NCBI GenBank assembly: GCA_900754715.1
Contig: CAAEDX010000136.1
Coordinates: 1 to 14,532, forward strand
Source of the DNA: Erysipelotrichaceae bacterium
GTDB taxonomy: Bacteria; Bacillota_I; Bacilli_A; Erysipelotrichales; Erysipelotrichaceae
DNA: 14,532 nt
Reading direction: 5' to 3'
Part shown: piece by piece, positions 1-6,974 of the stretch
Position numbering within the stretch: position 1 is the first letter of the stretch
Layout: every line of letters begins with the position of its first letter
The notes under the pieces: generated by a model
Told to the model about the DNA's origin: nothing
Databases searched by the model: none
The model's input: only the letters and a program-made list of their open reading frames with translations
Position numbers and translations under genes: made by a program

Positions 1-83
1 TGAACCGCCGCTTGCGGAACCGCATGAGCGGTGGTGTGAGAGGTCGGAAATCCCTCAATCAGAGGAATTTCCTCCTACTCGAT
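1..83 (+). mobile_element. 3' end of a group II intron (domains V and VI)
   Basis: Positions 2-38 fold as a domain V hairpin: a lower stem pairing about 2-12 with 27-38, a two-base TG bulge (25-26), and an upper stem TGCG/CGCA closed by a GAAC loop. Positions 39-83 fold as domain VI: GGAAATCCCTC pairs with GAGGAATTTCC with one mismatch, and the 3' arm ends CCTCCTACTCGAT. The A at 77 is a good candidate for the bulged branch-point adenosine, seven bases from the end, and the element ends in AT as the AY rule expects. The phrases GGTGGTGTGAGAGGTCGG and CCTCCTACTCGAT are ones I recognise from bacterial group II introns. The reverse transcriptase ORF and domains I-IV would lie upstream, outside the window. 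The exact 3' junction (about 83) is approximate because the 5' exon is not visible. Confidence 0.75.
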
Positions 84-95
84 TCGTCTGAGGCC

Positions 96-119
96 GAGAA
101 ATCAAAGGAGAAATCAAAG
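96..119. repeat. 12-bp tandem duplication near the intron junction
   Basis: GAGAAATCAAAG occurs twice in a row (96-107 and 108-119). It lies 13 bases downstream of the inferred intron 3' end, in the non-coding stretch between the intron and the terminator of the wall-hydrolase gene. The repeat is exact. No function can be inferred from it. Confidence 0.6.
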
Positions 120-193
120 GAACGCATCATGCTTGCGCTCTCTGTCATACAAGGGGAGCGCTCATCATCTTGACGAAAATATGGTCTTATATG

Positions 194-241
194 AAAAAGC
201 TGAAGCACAGCATCATTTTTGATGTGTGACTTCAGCTTTTT
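194..241. terminator. Long-stem bidirectional intrinsic terminator of the choline-binding protein gene
   Basis: AAAAAGCTGAAG (194-205) is the perfect complement of CTTCAGCTTTTT (230-241). The inside continues to pair, CACAGCATC with GATGTGTG, with a one-base bulge, leaving a short T-rich loop. The stem is about 20 bp with U tracts on both strands. It begins 3 bases beyond the stop codon (244-246, minus strand) of the gene it serves. It would also stop transcripts coming out of the group II intron. Confidence 0.85.
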
Positions 242-243
242 GA

Positions 244-1398
244 TCAGTTCAGATGGATGTAGACCGGTCCGGATCCTACATTGACAGTAGATACCACGGT
301 CTGGTTGCCATTGTAACCGCCATGTACGGCCTGTCCGTTGCCGATGTAGACCGCGATGTGCGCCATGCCCATGCCGCCGTCTGCATAGTAGATCAGATCG
401 CCCGGCTGCGGGTTGCTGGTGACCGTGCCCAGTGACAGATAACCTGAAGGCCATCCGTGATAATAGATGCCGTTGGCTGCCAGGGCATTGGTTACGAGCA
501 TCGTGCAGTCCTGGATGTTTCCGACCTGTGCCAGCGCCGCCTGGACGATGCCATTGCCGTTGACATTGTAGCTCTGTCCGCTGGAAGCAGAGGAAGAAGC
601 GCTGCTGGAAGAAGAACTGTTGGAAGAAGAACTGTTGGAAGAAGAACTGCTGCTCTGTGCTTCCTGTTCAGCTTCCGCCTTCTCGATGTCGGCCTTGCTC
701 GTCGCTCTGCCATAACTGTCAAATACATATTCCTCACCATCGATCTCAACGGTCATATCGGTATACATCATGCCGTATTCATCGAAGTAGTAGGAATTGC
801 CGTTGACATGACGCCATCCGGTGTAGACATATCCTTCTTCGTTCAAGTAATAGACTTCTTTGCCCTCACGCACCATATCGCGTGCCAGCGTGCCGTCTTC
901 CTGGAAATAATAGCGCTTATCGTCGATGGTCTGCCATCCGGTCGCCTTTTTGCCGTTTTCATCCAGGTAGTAGACCGTACCGTCTTTCATTTCCAGAAAC
1001 TGGTTGGTCAGCGGATAGCCATTCTCGCCATACAGATGATCGTCATTCCATCCGCTCAGCAGTCTGCCGTCTTCCTGGAACAGGTAGGCAGTGTCGTCGA
1101 TCTCAGCTTCACCAGTGGTCATCTTGCCGTCTTTGCCGAAATAGTATGTCGCTCCATCGATCTCTTGCCAGCCAAACTGCATGTCGGCCTCATCGTTGAA
1201 GTAATACGTTCCTTCGTCCAGCTTCAGCCAGCCGATGGCCTGTTCGCGCGATGTCTCGAGAATGTAATATCTGTCGCTGCCTTCACCATGCCATCCCGGC
1301 TGTGCTTCAAAGGCGTATACAGCAGAGACGACCGGCACGCATGTGGCAAAGCAGAGCGCGACAGCGATCTTCTTGCTGTGTTTCTCTAAGAAATTCAT
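244..1398 (-). CDS. Secreted choline-binding-type protein with NlpC/P60 peptidase domain (putative wall hydrolase)
   Basis: This 384-aa protein has a signal peptide (KHSKK, then a hydrophobic core at residues 11-29, probable cleavage after VYA). Residues about 33-237 are cell-wall-binding (choline-binding-type) repeats of the GW...YYF...G kind, for example GWQEIDGATYYF. A serine/asparagine-rich linker (about 248-274) follows. The C-terminal domain (about 278-384) is NlpC/P60-like, with Cys298 in QDCTMLV, His347 in MAHIAVYIG and His359 in AVHGGY as the likely catalytic residues. Such proteins bind teichoic acid or related wall polymers and cut peptide bonds in peptidoglycan. The ATG at 1398 was chosen because GAGGTG (1405-1410) lies 6 bases upstream; a GTG at 1407 in the same frame would overlap that site. 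The catalytic Cys context DCTMLV differs from the common DCSGLV, so activity is likely but not proven. The gene follows the PBP gene in the same direction but has its own promoter. Confidence 0.88.
   Translation of the reverse strand: MNFLEKHSKKIAVALCFATCVPVVSAVYAFEAQPGWHGEGSDRYYILETSREQAIGWLKLDEGTYYFNDEADMQFGWQEIDGATYYFGKDGKMTTGEAEIDDTAYLFQEDGRLLSGWNDDHLYGENGYPLTNQFLEMKDGTVYYLDENGKKATGWQTIDDKRYYFQEDGTLARDMVREGKEVYYLNEEGYVYTGWRHVNGNSYYFDEYGMMYTDMTVEIDGEEYVFDSYGRATSKADIEKAEAEQEAQSSSSSSNSSSSNSSSSSSASSSASSGQSYNVNGNGIVQAALAQVGNIQDCTMLVTNALAANGIYYHGWPSGYLSLGTVTSNPQPGDLIYYADGGMGMAHIAVYIGNGQAVHGGYNGNQTVVSTVNVGSGPVYIHLN
602..646. repeat. Three tandem 15-bp repeats encoding the serine-rich linker
   Basis: The unit CTGTTGGAAGAAGAA occurs at 617-631 and 632-646, with a one-base variant (CTGCTGGAAGAAGAA) at 602-616. 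Fifteen bases keep the reading frame, so gain or loss of units would lengthen or shorten the SSSSN linker without breaking the protein. Confidence 0.85.
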
Positions 1399-1436
1399 TC
1401 GTTTCACCTCGTTTTATTTTTACAATCAACGTGTTC

Positions 1437-1465
1437 AGTATAACATTCATGTAAGATTGACACAA
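1437..1465 (-). promoter_or_regulatory. Promoter of the choline-binding protein gene
   Basis: Read on the minus strand: TTGTGT (-35, 1460-1465), a 17-bp spacer, and TATACT (-10, 1437-1442) preceded by TGT, an extended -10. The predicted start is near 1430, about 30 bases before the ATG. The -35 is a poor match (only TTG fits the consensus), as expected of a promoter that needs an activator. Confidence 0.65.
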
Positions 1466-1472
1466 ATAAATC

Positions 1473-1507
1473 CGTTAAAAAGTGCACATGTTGCGTTAAA
1501 AAGTGCA
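1473..1507 (-). promoter_or_regulatory. Paired 14-bp direct repeats, 21-bp period: LytTR-type operator candidate
   Basis: CGTTAAAAAGTGCA occurs exactly at 1473-1486 and 1494-1507, so equivalent bases are 21 bp apart, two helical turns on the same DNA face. The proximal copy is 7 bp upstream of the -35 box of the choline-binding protein gene (about -43 to -77 from the start). LytTR regulators such as AgrA and ComE are known to bind two short direct repeats spaced by about 12 bp (period about 21) upstream of a weak -35. The CGTTAA core resembles the GTTA core of AgrA sites. Identity of the binding protein is inference. Confidence 0.6.
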
Positions 1508-1526
1508 AAAACGAGGGGAGAATGCG

Positions 1527-3383
1527 CTATTTTTTCTTATACCAGTAAGGACTGCCGTTGGCGGAAAGCTCACCGCTGATGGGGTCTACGACACGTTCTT
1601 CCAGTGTGTCTGGACGCTCATACCACGGTCCTTCCTGGTCCTTATAGAGCTTGTTGAAGACTGATTGGAAGATCTTGCGCGCATGAGTCATATCGGCTCT
1701 TTCCAGCGTCCGGTTATCATCATAGCCATTCCAGATGACCACGGTGTATTGTGGATTGTATCCGGCTGTCAAGGAATCCCAGTCGCTGGTGCCGGACTTG
1801 ACGGCCGTGGTCACTTCAGGCGCTGAACCAAGCATGGAAGGGTAAGCATAAGTCGTGTTTTTCGGATCATAAGTTGCGGTGAGCAGCTGGCTGAGGATGA
1901 GCGTCTCATCTCGTTTCAGCAGTTGTTTCATCTGTGTCTCATCCTGCATGATCCAGTTTTCGCCGCTGCGGATGCCGGCGATCAGCTGCGGTTTGGCATA
2001 CAGGCCCTCCGAGGCGAAGCTGTTGTAGATCGAGGCGAGCTCACAGACATTGAGGGAGACAGTGCCCAGCGCCAGCGAAGCATTGTCATCGGCCGTGATG
2101 CCATATTGCTTCAAGGCATCCTGCAGCGTCTGCGTGCCGAGAAAAAGGTGGGTCTTGACCGCATAGATATTGTCAGACATGCCGATCGCATTGATCATGG
2201 AGATCTCTTGATAAGGATATTGATCACCATAATTGCCGGGCGCGTACGTATCATTGTCGCCCAGCTGAAAGGTCGTTGGCTGTGAGATGAAGGTGGTGGA
2301 AGGCGTGAAGCCCTGCTGCAGCGCGCAGTAATACAGCAGCGGCTTGATGGTGCTGGCAATCTGCCGTTCAGCGTGCAAGGCTCGGTTATACTGCGACTCA
2401 GTATAGCTCTTGCCGCCGGCCATGGCCAGGATGTGATCGGTGAAGGGCTCGAGGATGACGGCCGCGGCCTGTATCTCGCTGTCACTGTCCAGGTTTTCTT
2501 GCAAGGACAGATACAACGCGCGGCTGGCTCGGGCATCAAAATACGTATAGACATCGAGCTGCTCGCCGCTCAGGCCTATGGAGGACAGCTCATTGAGCAC
2601 TGCGTCGATGTAATAGGCGCGGATGTCGTCTTCGCTTTCATCATCAGCGTGGTCTAGCAAGACCAGCTCCTCATTCATGGCGCTTTCGTATTCTTTCTCA
2701 CTGATCACTTGCTCGTCTTTGAGCACTTGCAATACAGTCTGTTGGCGGCTGATGGCATTGTCATAGTGCAGATAGGGCGAAAAGGCGCCTGGGCCGTTGA
2801 CGACACCGACGAGCATGGCCAGTTCACCGGCATTCAGCTCATCCATCGTTTTGCCGAAATAATAAGAGGAAGCTTCGCTGATGCCATAGACCCCATGACC
2901 AAAATATAAGGTGTTGAGATAGCCTTCCAGGATATCGGCCTTGCTGTAGTGCATTTCCAGGCGTACCGCGTAAAAGAATTCTTCGATCTTGCGCTGCAAG
3001 GTCTGCTCGTTGGTGAGGAACAGGTTCTTGGCATATTGCTGTGTGATGGTCGAGCCCCCTTGCAGGGTGTCGCTGCGCAGATTGTTGCGCAGCGCGGAAG
3101 CGATGCGGATCGGATCGAAGCCCATATGCAGGTAAAAACGGCGGTCTTCCACGGCGACAAAGGCGTCCTGGACTTGGATGGGGATGTCTTCCAGGTCGCA
3201 CCACGTCATGTCCTCGCCGAAATTGCTCTCGTAGAGAATATCTCCGCTGCGGTCATATAATGTGATATGCTGGCGCTGTTCGCTGAGCGAAAGCGGCGCC
3301 AGCAGCGCATATGTATATATAAGGAGGATGCCGCTGACCAGGATAAACAGCATCCAGGCTATGATCTTCACTGCCTTTTTCAT
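1527..3383 (-). CDS. Class A penicillin-binding protein (bifunctional glycosyltransferase/transpeptidase)
   Basis: This 618-aa membrane-anchored enzyme polymerises lipid II into glycan strands and cross-links the stem peptides outside the membrane. After a short cytoplasmic KKAVK segment there is one membrane helix (about 7-29). The GT51 domain shows EDRRFYLHMG (79-88, catalytic Glu79), GGSTITQQ (109-116), the RKIEE motif (131-135) and KADILEGYLN (148-157). The transpeptidase domain shows the active-site serine in STIK (344-347), SDN (403-405) and KSGT (529-532). All motifs are intact and the length is normal for a short class A PBP. ATG 3383 was preferred because GGGTGATG lies just upstream; an in-frame ATG at 3410 has no ribosome site. 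No hairpin terminator separates it from the choline-binding protein gene downstream, so read-through is possible. Confidence 0.93.
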   Translation of the reverse strand: MKKAVKIIAWMLFILVSGILLIYTYALLAPLSLSEQRQHITLYDRSGDILYESNFGEDMTWCDLEDIPIQVQDAFVAVEDRRFYLHMGFDPIRIASALRNNLRSDTLQGGSTITQQYAKNLFLTNEQTLQRKIEEFFYAVRLEMHYSKADILEGYLNTLYFGHGVYGISEASSYYFGKTMDELNAGELAMLVGVVNGPGAFSPYLHYDNAISRQQTVLQVLKDEQVISEKEYESAMNEELVLLDHADDESEDDIRAYYIDAVLNELSSIGLSGEQLDVYTYFDARASRALYLSLQENLDSDSEIQAAAVILEPFTDHILAMAGGKSYTESQYNRALHAERQIASTIKPLLYYCALQQGFTPSTTFISQPTTFQLGDNDTYAPGNYGDQYPYQEISMINAIGMSDNIYAVKTHLFLGTQTLQDALKQYGITADDNASLALGTVSLNVCELASIYNSFASEGLYAKPQLIAGIRSGENWIMQDETQMKQLLKRDETLILSQLLTATYDPKNTTYAYPSMLGSAPEVTTAVKSGTSDWDSLTAGYNPQYTVVIWNGYDDNRTLERADMTHARKIFQSVFNKLYKDQEGPWYERPDTLEERVVDPISGELSANGSPYWYKKK

Positions 3384-3448
3384 GACATCACCCAGTGTTA
3401 TTGTGTTCATGCGCGTTCGTTTTAAACATGGACGCTCCCCATGCATAT

Positions 3449-3492
3449 TTGACAAAATAAAAGCTTGCGTATTATAAGGTTTCTGTTATAAT
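3449..3492 (+). promoter_or_regulatory. Tandem promoters for the DUF1934-argS-rpoE operon, facing the PBP promoter
   Basis: On the plus strand, TTGACA (3449-3454) with a 17-bp spacer precedes TTATAA (3472-3477). TTGCGT (3465-3470) with a 16-bp spacer precedes TATAAT (3487-3492), which has an extended TGT. On the minus strand a TATAAT (3471-3476) lies inside the same stretch and could serve the PBP gene, though its -35 is poor. The opposing -10 elements overlap, so the divergent transcripts may interfere with each other. Confidence 0.6.
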
Positions 3493-3518
3493 GCTCATGA
3501 TGTCAGGTGATCAGGGAC

Positions 3519-3947
3519 ATGAAACAAGATATCACGCTCATACAGAGGCACAGAGAAAGCCGCGAGATCCTGTGGCAATGCAGCGGCAGTGCCGCAGTGG
3601 AAACGGCGGCGAAAGGCAGGATCATCTGCCTGCGGATGAGAGAGCATGTGCTCAGCTTAACCATATATGAACAAGCGGTCGTGCTGAAAAGCGTTTCGCA
3701 GCTGTCGGTAACGATGATGTTCCGTGCGGGACACAAGACGCGCGCGCATGCGGACAGCATGCTTGGCACGGTGCCGCTGGAGATATACACGCACAGCCTG
3801 AGGCAGGACGAAGATGCATTGCGCATCGCATACGATGTCATCGGCGCAGGCGCTGCGTGTGAGCGCTTTGAACTGGAAGTGAGGGAGAATCAACATGAAT
3901 CAGATAGAAGACGGGCTCAAGGCGGCGGTCAGCCAGGCTGTCGCTGA
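3519..3947 (+). CDS. DUF1934 (YwiB-like) protein
   Basis: The 142-aa product begins MKQDITLIQRH and carries the family's pattern of alternating beta strands ending in a segment like LRIAYDV...FELEV. YwiB-type proteins form a small lipocalin-like beta barrel of unknown function and are commonly encoded just before argS, as here. ATG 3519 is preceded by AGGTGA (3505-3510); a GTG at 3507 in the same frame is less likely. The recognisable domain ends near 3890, but the frame stays open into argS for 53 bases, adding a tail (after ELEVREN) rich in Gly and Arg. That tail is probably unselected. The gene is likely co-transcribed and translationally coupled with argS. Confidence 0.75.
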   Translation: MKQDITLIQRHRESREILWQCSGSAAVETAAKGRIICLRMREHVLSLTIYEQAVVLKSVSQLSVTMMFRAGHKTRAHADSMLGTVPLEIYTHSLRQDEDALRIAYDVIGAGAACERFELEVRENQHESDRRRAQGGGQPGCR

Positions 3948-5538
3948 GGCGTTCGACATTGATTTCGACGAGGGTCAGGTCGTGATCGAAATACCTAAGG
4001 ACAAGAGCCACGGGGACTATGCGTGCAACACCGCCATGCAGCTGACCAGGATGCTGCGCCGCAATCCGCGCATGATCGCTGAAGAACTGATGCAGCATTT
4101 TGATCTGCAGGGGGCTGGCGTACGGTCCTATGAGATCGCCGGTCCAGGGTTCATCAACTTTACGATGAACCGCGATTCGCTGACGATGATCATCGGCAAA
4201 GTTCTGCAGATGGGCAGCGCATATGGCATGAACGACAGCGGTGCCCATATGAAGGTCAATGTGGAATACGTATCGGCCAATCCGACCGGCAACCTTCATC
4301 TTGGTCATGCCCGCGGCGCCGCCTGGGGGGACAGCGTGACCCGGATCATGAACGCCAGCGGATACGATGTCACCAGAGAATATTATGTCAATGATGCCGG
4401 CAATCAGATCATCAATCTGGGCAAGTCGCTGCAGGCGCGCTATCGCGAATATCTCGCTTTGCCGTTCTCGCTTCCCCAGGATGGCTATCATGGTGATGAT
4501 GTGAAAGAGATCGCCATCAGCCTGGCGAAGGCATATGGCGATCAGTACGCGGATGAAACAGAGGAAAATCTGGCCTTCTTTAAGAAGAAAGGCATTGAGT
4601 TCGAATTGGATAAGATCCGCAGGGATCTTGATTACTATCGTGTGCATTTTGATGTCTGGAGCAGTGAGCAAGCCATCCGCGATGCCGGAAAGGTGGAAGC
4701 AGCGCTCGCAGTGCTGAAGGAAAAAGGATACACGTACGAAAAAGATGGCGCGCTCTGGTTTGAAACGACGCGCTTCGGGGATGATAAGGATCGTGTGCTG
4801 CGAAAAACTGACGGTTCGTACACATACCTTGTGCCGGATATCGCATATCATAAGGACAAGATGGACCGTGGCTACGATCTGCTCGTGGATTTCTTCGGCG
4901 CGGATCACCATGGCTATGTGCCGCGTCTGAAAGCAAGCATCGCGGCGCTGGGCAATGATCCGGACCGCCTGGCGGTGGACATCATCCAGATGGTGCGCCT
5001 GGTGGAAAACGGACAGGAAGTCAAGATGAGCAAGCGTCTTGGCAATGCAGTGACCATCCGTGAGCTTTGCGACGAGGTCGGCGTGGATGCCGCACGATAT
5101 TTCTTCGTGCAGCGTGCGCTCGATACGCATTTGGATTTCGATCTTGGGCTGGCTCGTTCTCAAAGCAACGACAATCCGGTCTATTACGCACAGTATGCGC
5201 ATGCGCGCATGTGTTCGATCCTGCGTCAGGCACAGGATGTGCCCGCGGCCGCTTCTTATGCGCGGCTGACGCACGAGAAAGAAGTGGACTTGATGAAATA
5301 TATCAATGAGTTCACCGGTGTGGTGAGCGAAGCGGCCAGACTGCGCGCACCGCATAAAGTATGCAACTACATTCAGAAGCTGGCACAGAAGTTCCACAGC
5401 TTTTACAACGCGTGCAAGGTCATCGACCATGATGATCTGGAACTGAGTGCGCAGCGGCTTGATCTGGTAAAAGCAGCCCGGATCACCCTGGGCAATGCGC
5501 TGGAACTGATCGGCGTGGAAGCGCCTGAAAAGATGTAG
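3895..5538 (+). CDS. argS: Arginine-tRNA ligase (class I aminoacyl-tRNA synthetase)
   Basis: This 547-aa cytoplasmic enzyme charges tRNA-Arg with arginine using ATP. The N-terminal tRNA-recognition (Arg_tRNA_synt_N) domain covers about residues 1-90. The Rossmann catalytic core has HLGH (135-138, in NPTGNLHLGHARG) as the HIGH signature and KMSKR (377-381) as the KMSKS signature. The C-terminal DALR anticodon-binding helical domain runs to the end (near the family's usual 550-560 aa). GGGAG lies upstream of ATG 3895, inside the end of the DUF1934 frame. No T-box leader is visible upstream. rpoE starts 11 bases after the stop, indicating one operon. Confidence 0.97.
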   Translation: MNQIEDGLKAAVSQAVAEAFDIDFDEGQVVIEIPKDKSHGDYACNTAMQLTRMLRRNPRMIAEELMQHFDLQGAGVRSYEIAGPGFINFTMNRDSLTMIIGKVLQMGSAYGMNDSGAHMKVNVEYVSANPTGNLHLGHARGAAWGDSVTRIMNASGYDVTREYYVNDAGNQIINLGKSLQARYREYLALPFSLPQDGYHGDDVKEIAISLAKAYGDQYADETEENLAFFKKKGIEFELDKIRRDLDYYRVHFDVWSSEQAIRDAGKVEAALAVLKEKGYTYEKDGALWFETTRFGDDKDRVLRKTDGSYTYLVPDIAYHKDKMDRGYDLLVDFFGADHHGYVPRLKASIAALGNDPDRLAVDIIQMVRLVENGQEVKMSKRLGNAVTIRELCDEVGVDAARYFFVQRALDTHLDFDLGLARSQSNDNPVYYAQYAHARMCSILRQAQDVPAAASYARLTHEKEVDLMKYINEFTGVVSEAARLRAPHKVCNYIQKLAQKFHSFYNACKVIDHDDLELSAQRLDLVKAARITLGNALELIGVEAPEKM

Positions 5539-5549
5539 GAGGATTCAAG

Positions 5550-5864
5550 ATGAAAAAATCGATGGTTGATGTTGCTTTTGACCTGATGACAAGAAAGAAA
5601 AAACCGGTCGTGTTTCTGAAGCTTTGGCAGGAAGTCAGTGAGATCATGGGCTTTACCCCTGCACAGGAAGAAGAAAACATCGCACAGTTTTATGGGGATC
5701 TTTCTCTCGACGACCGTTTCGTGAATGTGCTTGAAAACAAATGGGATCTTCGTTCCCGACACACTTACAACGAAAGCGTTGTGGACACAAGCTCGATCAT
5801 TATCGATGAAGACAGCGACGATGGCTTTGATGAAGACCACGAAGACCGCGCTGAGGCAGAATAA
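5550..5864 (+). CDS. rpoE: RNA polymerase delta subunit
   Basis: The 104-aa protein has an N-terminal HARE-HTH fold (about 1-80; LWQEVSEIMGFTPAQEEENIAQFYGDLSLD is characteristic across this span) and an acidic C-terminal tail from about residue 86 (DEDSDDGFDEDHED). Delta binds core RNA polymerase in Firmicutes, lowers non-specific nucleic-acid binding and speeds recycling. The acidic tail is far shorter than in Bacillus subtilis, where the protein is about 170 aa. The ribosome site AGGAGG overlaps the argS stop codon, so it is probably coupled to argS. Confidence 0.92.
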   Translation: MKKSMVDVAFDLMTRKKKPVVFLKLWQEVSEIMGFTPAQEEENIAQFYGDLSLDDRFVNVLENKWDLRSRHTYNESVVDTSSIIIDEDSDDGFDEDHEDRAEAE

Positions 5865-5866
5865 GA

Positions 5867-5905
5867 AAACGGAGGGATCGAAACGATCCCTTCGGTCGTT
5901 TATTT
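5867..5905 (+). terminator. Probable intrinsic terminator of the argS-rpoE operon
   Basis: AGGGATCG (5873-5880) pairs with CGATCCCT (5884-5891) around an AAA loop. Outside this, AAACG (5867-5871) pairs with CGTTT (5897-5901), followed by ATTT. The U tract is imperfect, so termination may be partial and fba could receive some read-through. Confidence 0.55.
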
Positions 5906-5927
5906 GGCGAAAAATCAGGCTCGGCTC

Positions 5928-5956
5928 TTAACAAACAAAGCAAAATGAAGTATTAT
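5928..5956 (+). promoter_or_regulatory. Promoter of fba
   Basis: TTAACA (5928-5933), a 17-bp spacer and TATTAT (5951-5956). The predicted start (about 5963) falls at a small inverted repeat TGTG-AAA-CACA (5963-5973), which could be a 5' hairpin or an operator. A strong AAGGAGG (5978-5984) precedes the ATG at 5995. Confidence 0.6.
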
Positions 5957-5994
5957 TATAGGTGTGAAACACATATTAAGGAGGATTAATAATT

Positions 5995-6861
5995 ATGTTA
6001 GTATCAGCAACTGAAATGATTAACAAAGCTCATGAAGGGCATTATGCCATCGGTGCGTTCAACATCAACAACCTCGAGTGGACAAAATCTATCTTGGCTG
6101 CAGCTGAGGAAGCAAAGTCTCCGGTCATGCTGGGCGTGTCTGAAGGCGCTGCTAAGTACATGTGCGGATTCAAGACGGTTGTTGCCATGGTAAAGGAGAT
6201 CCACGACAGCATGGGTATCACCGTTCCGGTTGCCCTGCATCTGGACCACGGTTCTTATGAAGGCGCAAAAGCGTGCATCGAAGCCGGATTTACTTCTGTC
6301 ATGTTCGACGGATCTCACTATGATTTCGAAGAGAACCTGGCAAAATCCAAGGAAATGATCGAACTGGCACACTCTAAGGGACTTTCCATCGAGTGTGAGG
6401 TCGGCGGTATCGGCGGTGAGGAAGACGGTGTCGTTTCCGCTGGTGAACTGGCTGACCCGCAGGAATGCAAGACCATCGCTGAACTGGGCGTAGATTTCCT
6501 CGCAGCTGGTATCGGCAACATCCACGGAAAATATCCGGCAAACTGGGCAGGACTGAGCTTTGACCGTCTGGCTGAGATTCAGGCTGTCACCAATGGCAAG
6601 CCGCTGGTACTGCATGGCGGATCTGGTATCCCGGCAGATCAGATCGCAAAGGCTATTACTCTGGGCGTATCCAAGATCAATGTCAACACTGAGCTGCAGC
6701 TGGAGTTCGCTGCCGCAACACGTAAGTACATCGAAGAAGGCAAGGATCAGCAGGGCAAGGGCTATGACCCGCGTAAGCTGCTGAAGCCGGGAGCTGACGC
6801 CATCAAAGCGAAGGTCATCGCGATGATGAATCAGTTCGGTTCTGCAGGAAAGGCTGAATAA
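5995..6861 (+). CDS. fba: Class II fructose-bisphosphate aldolase
   Basis: This 288-aa cytoplasmic zinc enzyme of glycolysis splits fructose 1,6-bisphosphate into dihydroxyacetone phosphate and glyceraldehyde 3-phosphate. The family marks are present: HLDHG (zinc His), the glycine-rich VGGIGGEEDGV segment, GIGNIHGKYP, LHGGSGI (phosphate binding) and KINVNTELQ. It has its own promoter and a strong terminator, so it is a single-gene unit within a gene order that recalls the Bacillus rpoE...fbaA...murAB region. Tagatose-bisphosphate aldolases share this fold, but the glycolytic role fits the neighbourhood better. Confidence 0.93.
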   Translation: MLVSATEMINKAHEGHYAIGAFNINNLEWTKSILAAAEEAKSPVMLGVSEGAAKYMCGFKTVVAMVKEIHDSMGITVPVALHLDHGSYEGAKACIEAGFTSVMFDGSHYDFEENLAKSKEMIELAHSKGLSIECEVGGIGGEEDGVVSAGELADPQECKTIAELGVDFLAAGIGNIHGKYPANWAGLSFDRLAEIQAVTNGKPLVLHGGSGIPADQIAKAITLGVSKINVNTELQLEFAAATRKYIEEGKDQQGKGYDPRKLLKPGADAIKAKVIAMMNQFGSAGKAE

Positions 6862-6870
6862 ATCAAGATG

Positions 6871-6893
6871 AAGGAGGCTGAGGCCTCCTTTTT
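6871..6893 (+). terminator. Intrinsic terminator of fba
   Basis: AAGGAGGC (6871-6878), loop TGAG, GCCTCCTT (6883-6890), then further T residues: a perfect 8-bp stem with U tract, 9 bases after the stop codon. Confidence 0.9.
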
Positions 6894-6899
6894 AAGTGT

Positions 6900-6934
6900 A
6901 AAAAAGCCGCAGCGATAGTAACCGCGCGGCCTTT
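6900..6934 (-). terminator. Intrinsic terminator of the small membrane protein gene
   Basis: On the minus strand GCCGC (6930-6926) pairs with GCGGC (6910-6906), followed by six U residues (6905-6900). It lies about 45 bases after the stop codon of the 6975-7304 gene. Confidence 0.7.
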
Positions 6935-6974
6935 TCTGATGAAGCCCTGTGATGAGCGAACGATATCATCTGTT

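Noticed and set aside
84..150. A short minus-strand peptide frame (MTESASMM...) running into the intron
   Set aside because: It has no ribosome site and sits downstream of a strong terminator, so an interrupted gene cannot be supported.
457..1389. A 310-aa open frame antisense to the choline-binding protein gene
   Set aside because: It is a shadow of the repeats on the minus strand; the signal peptide, repeats and peptidase motifs lie on the other strand.
3838..5430. A long open frame (530 aa) antisense to argS
   Set aside because: It mirrors the codon pattern of argS, has no ribosome site and no recognisable domain. The argS motifs prove the opposite strand is coding.
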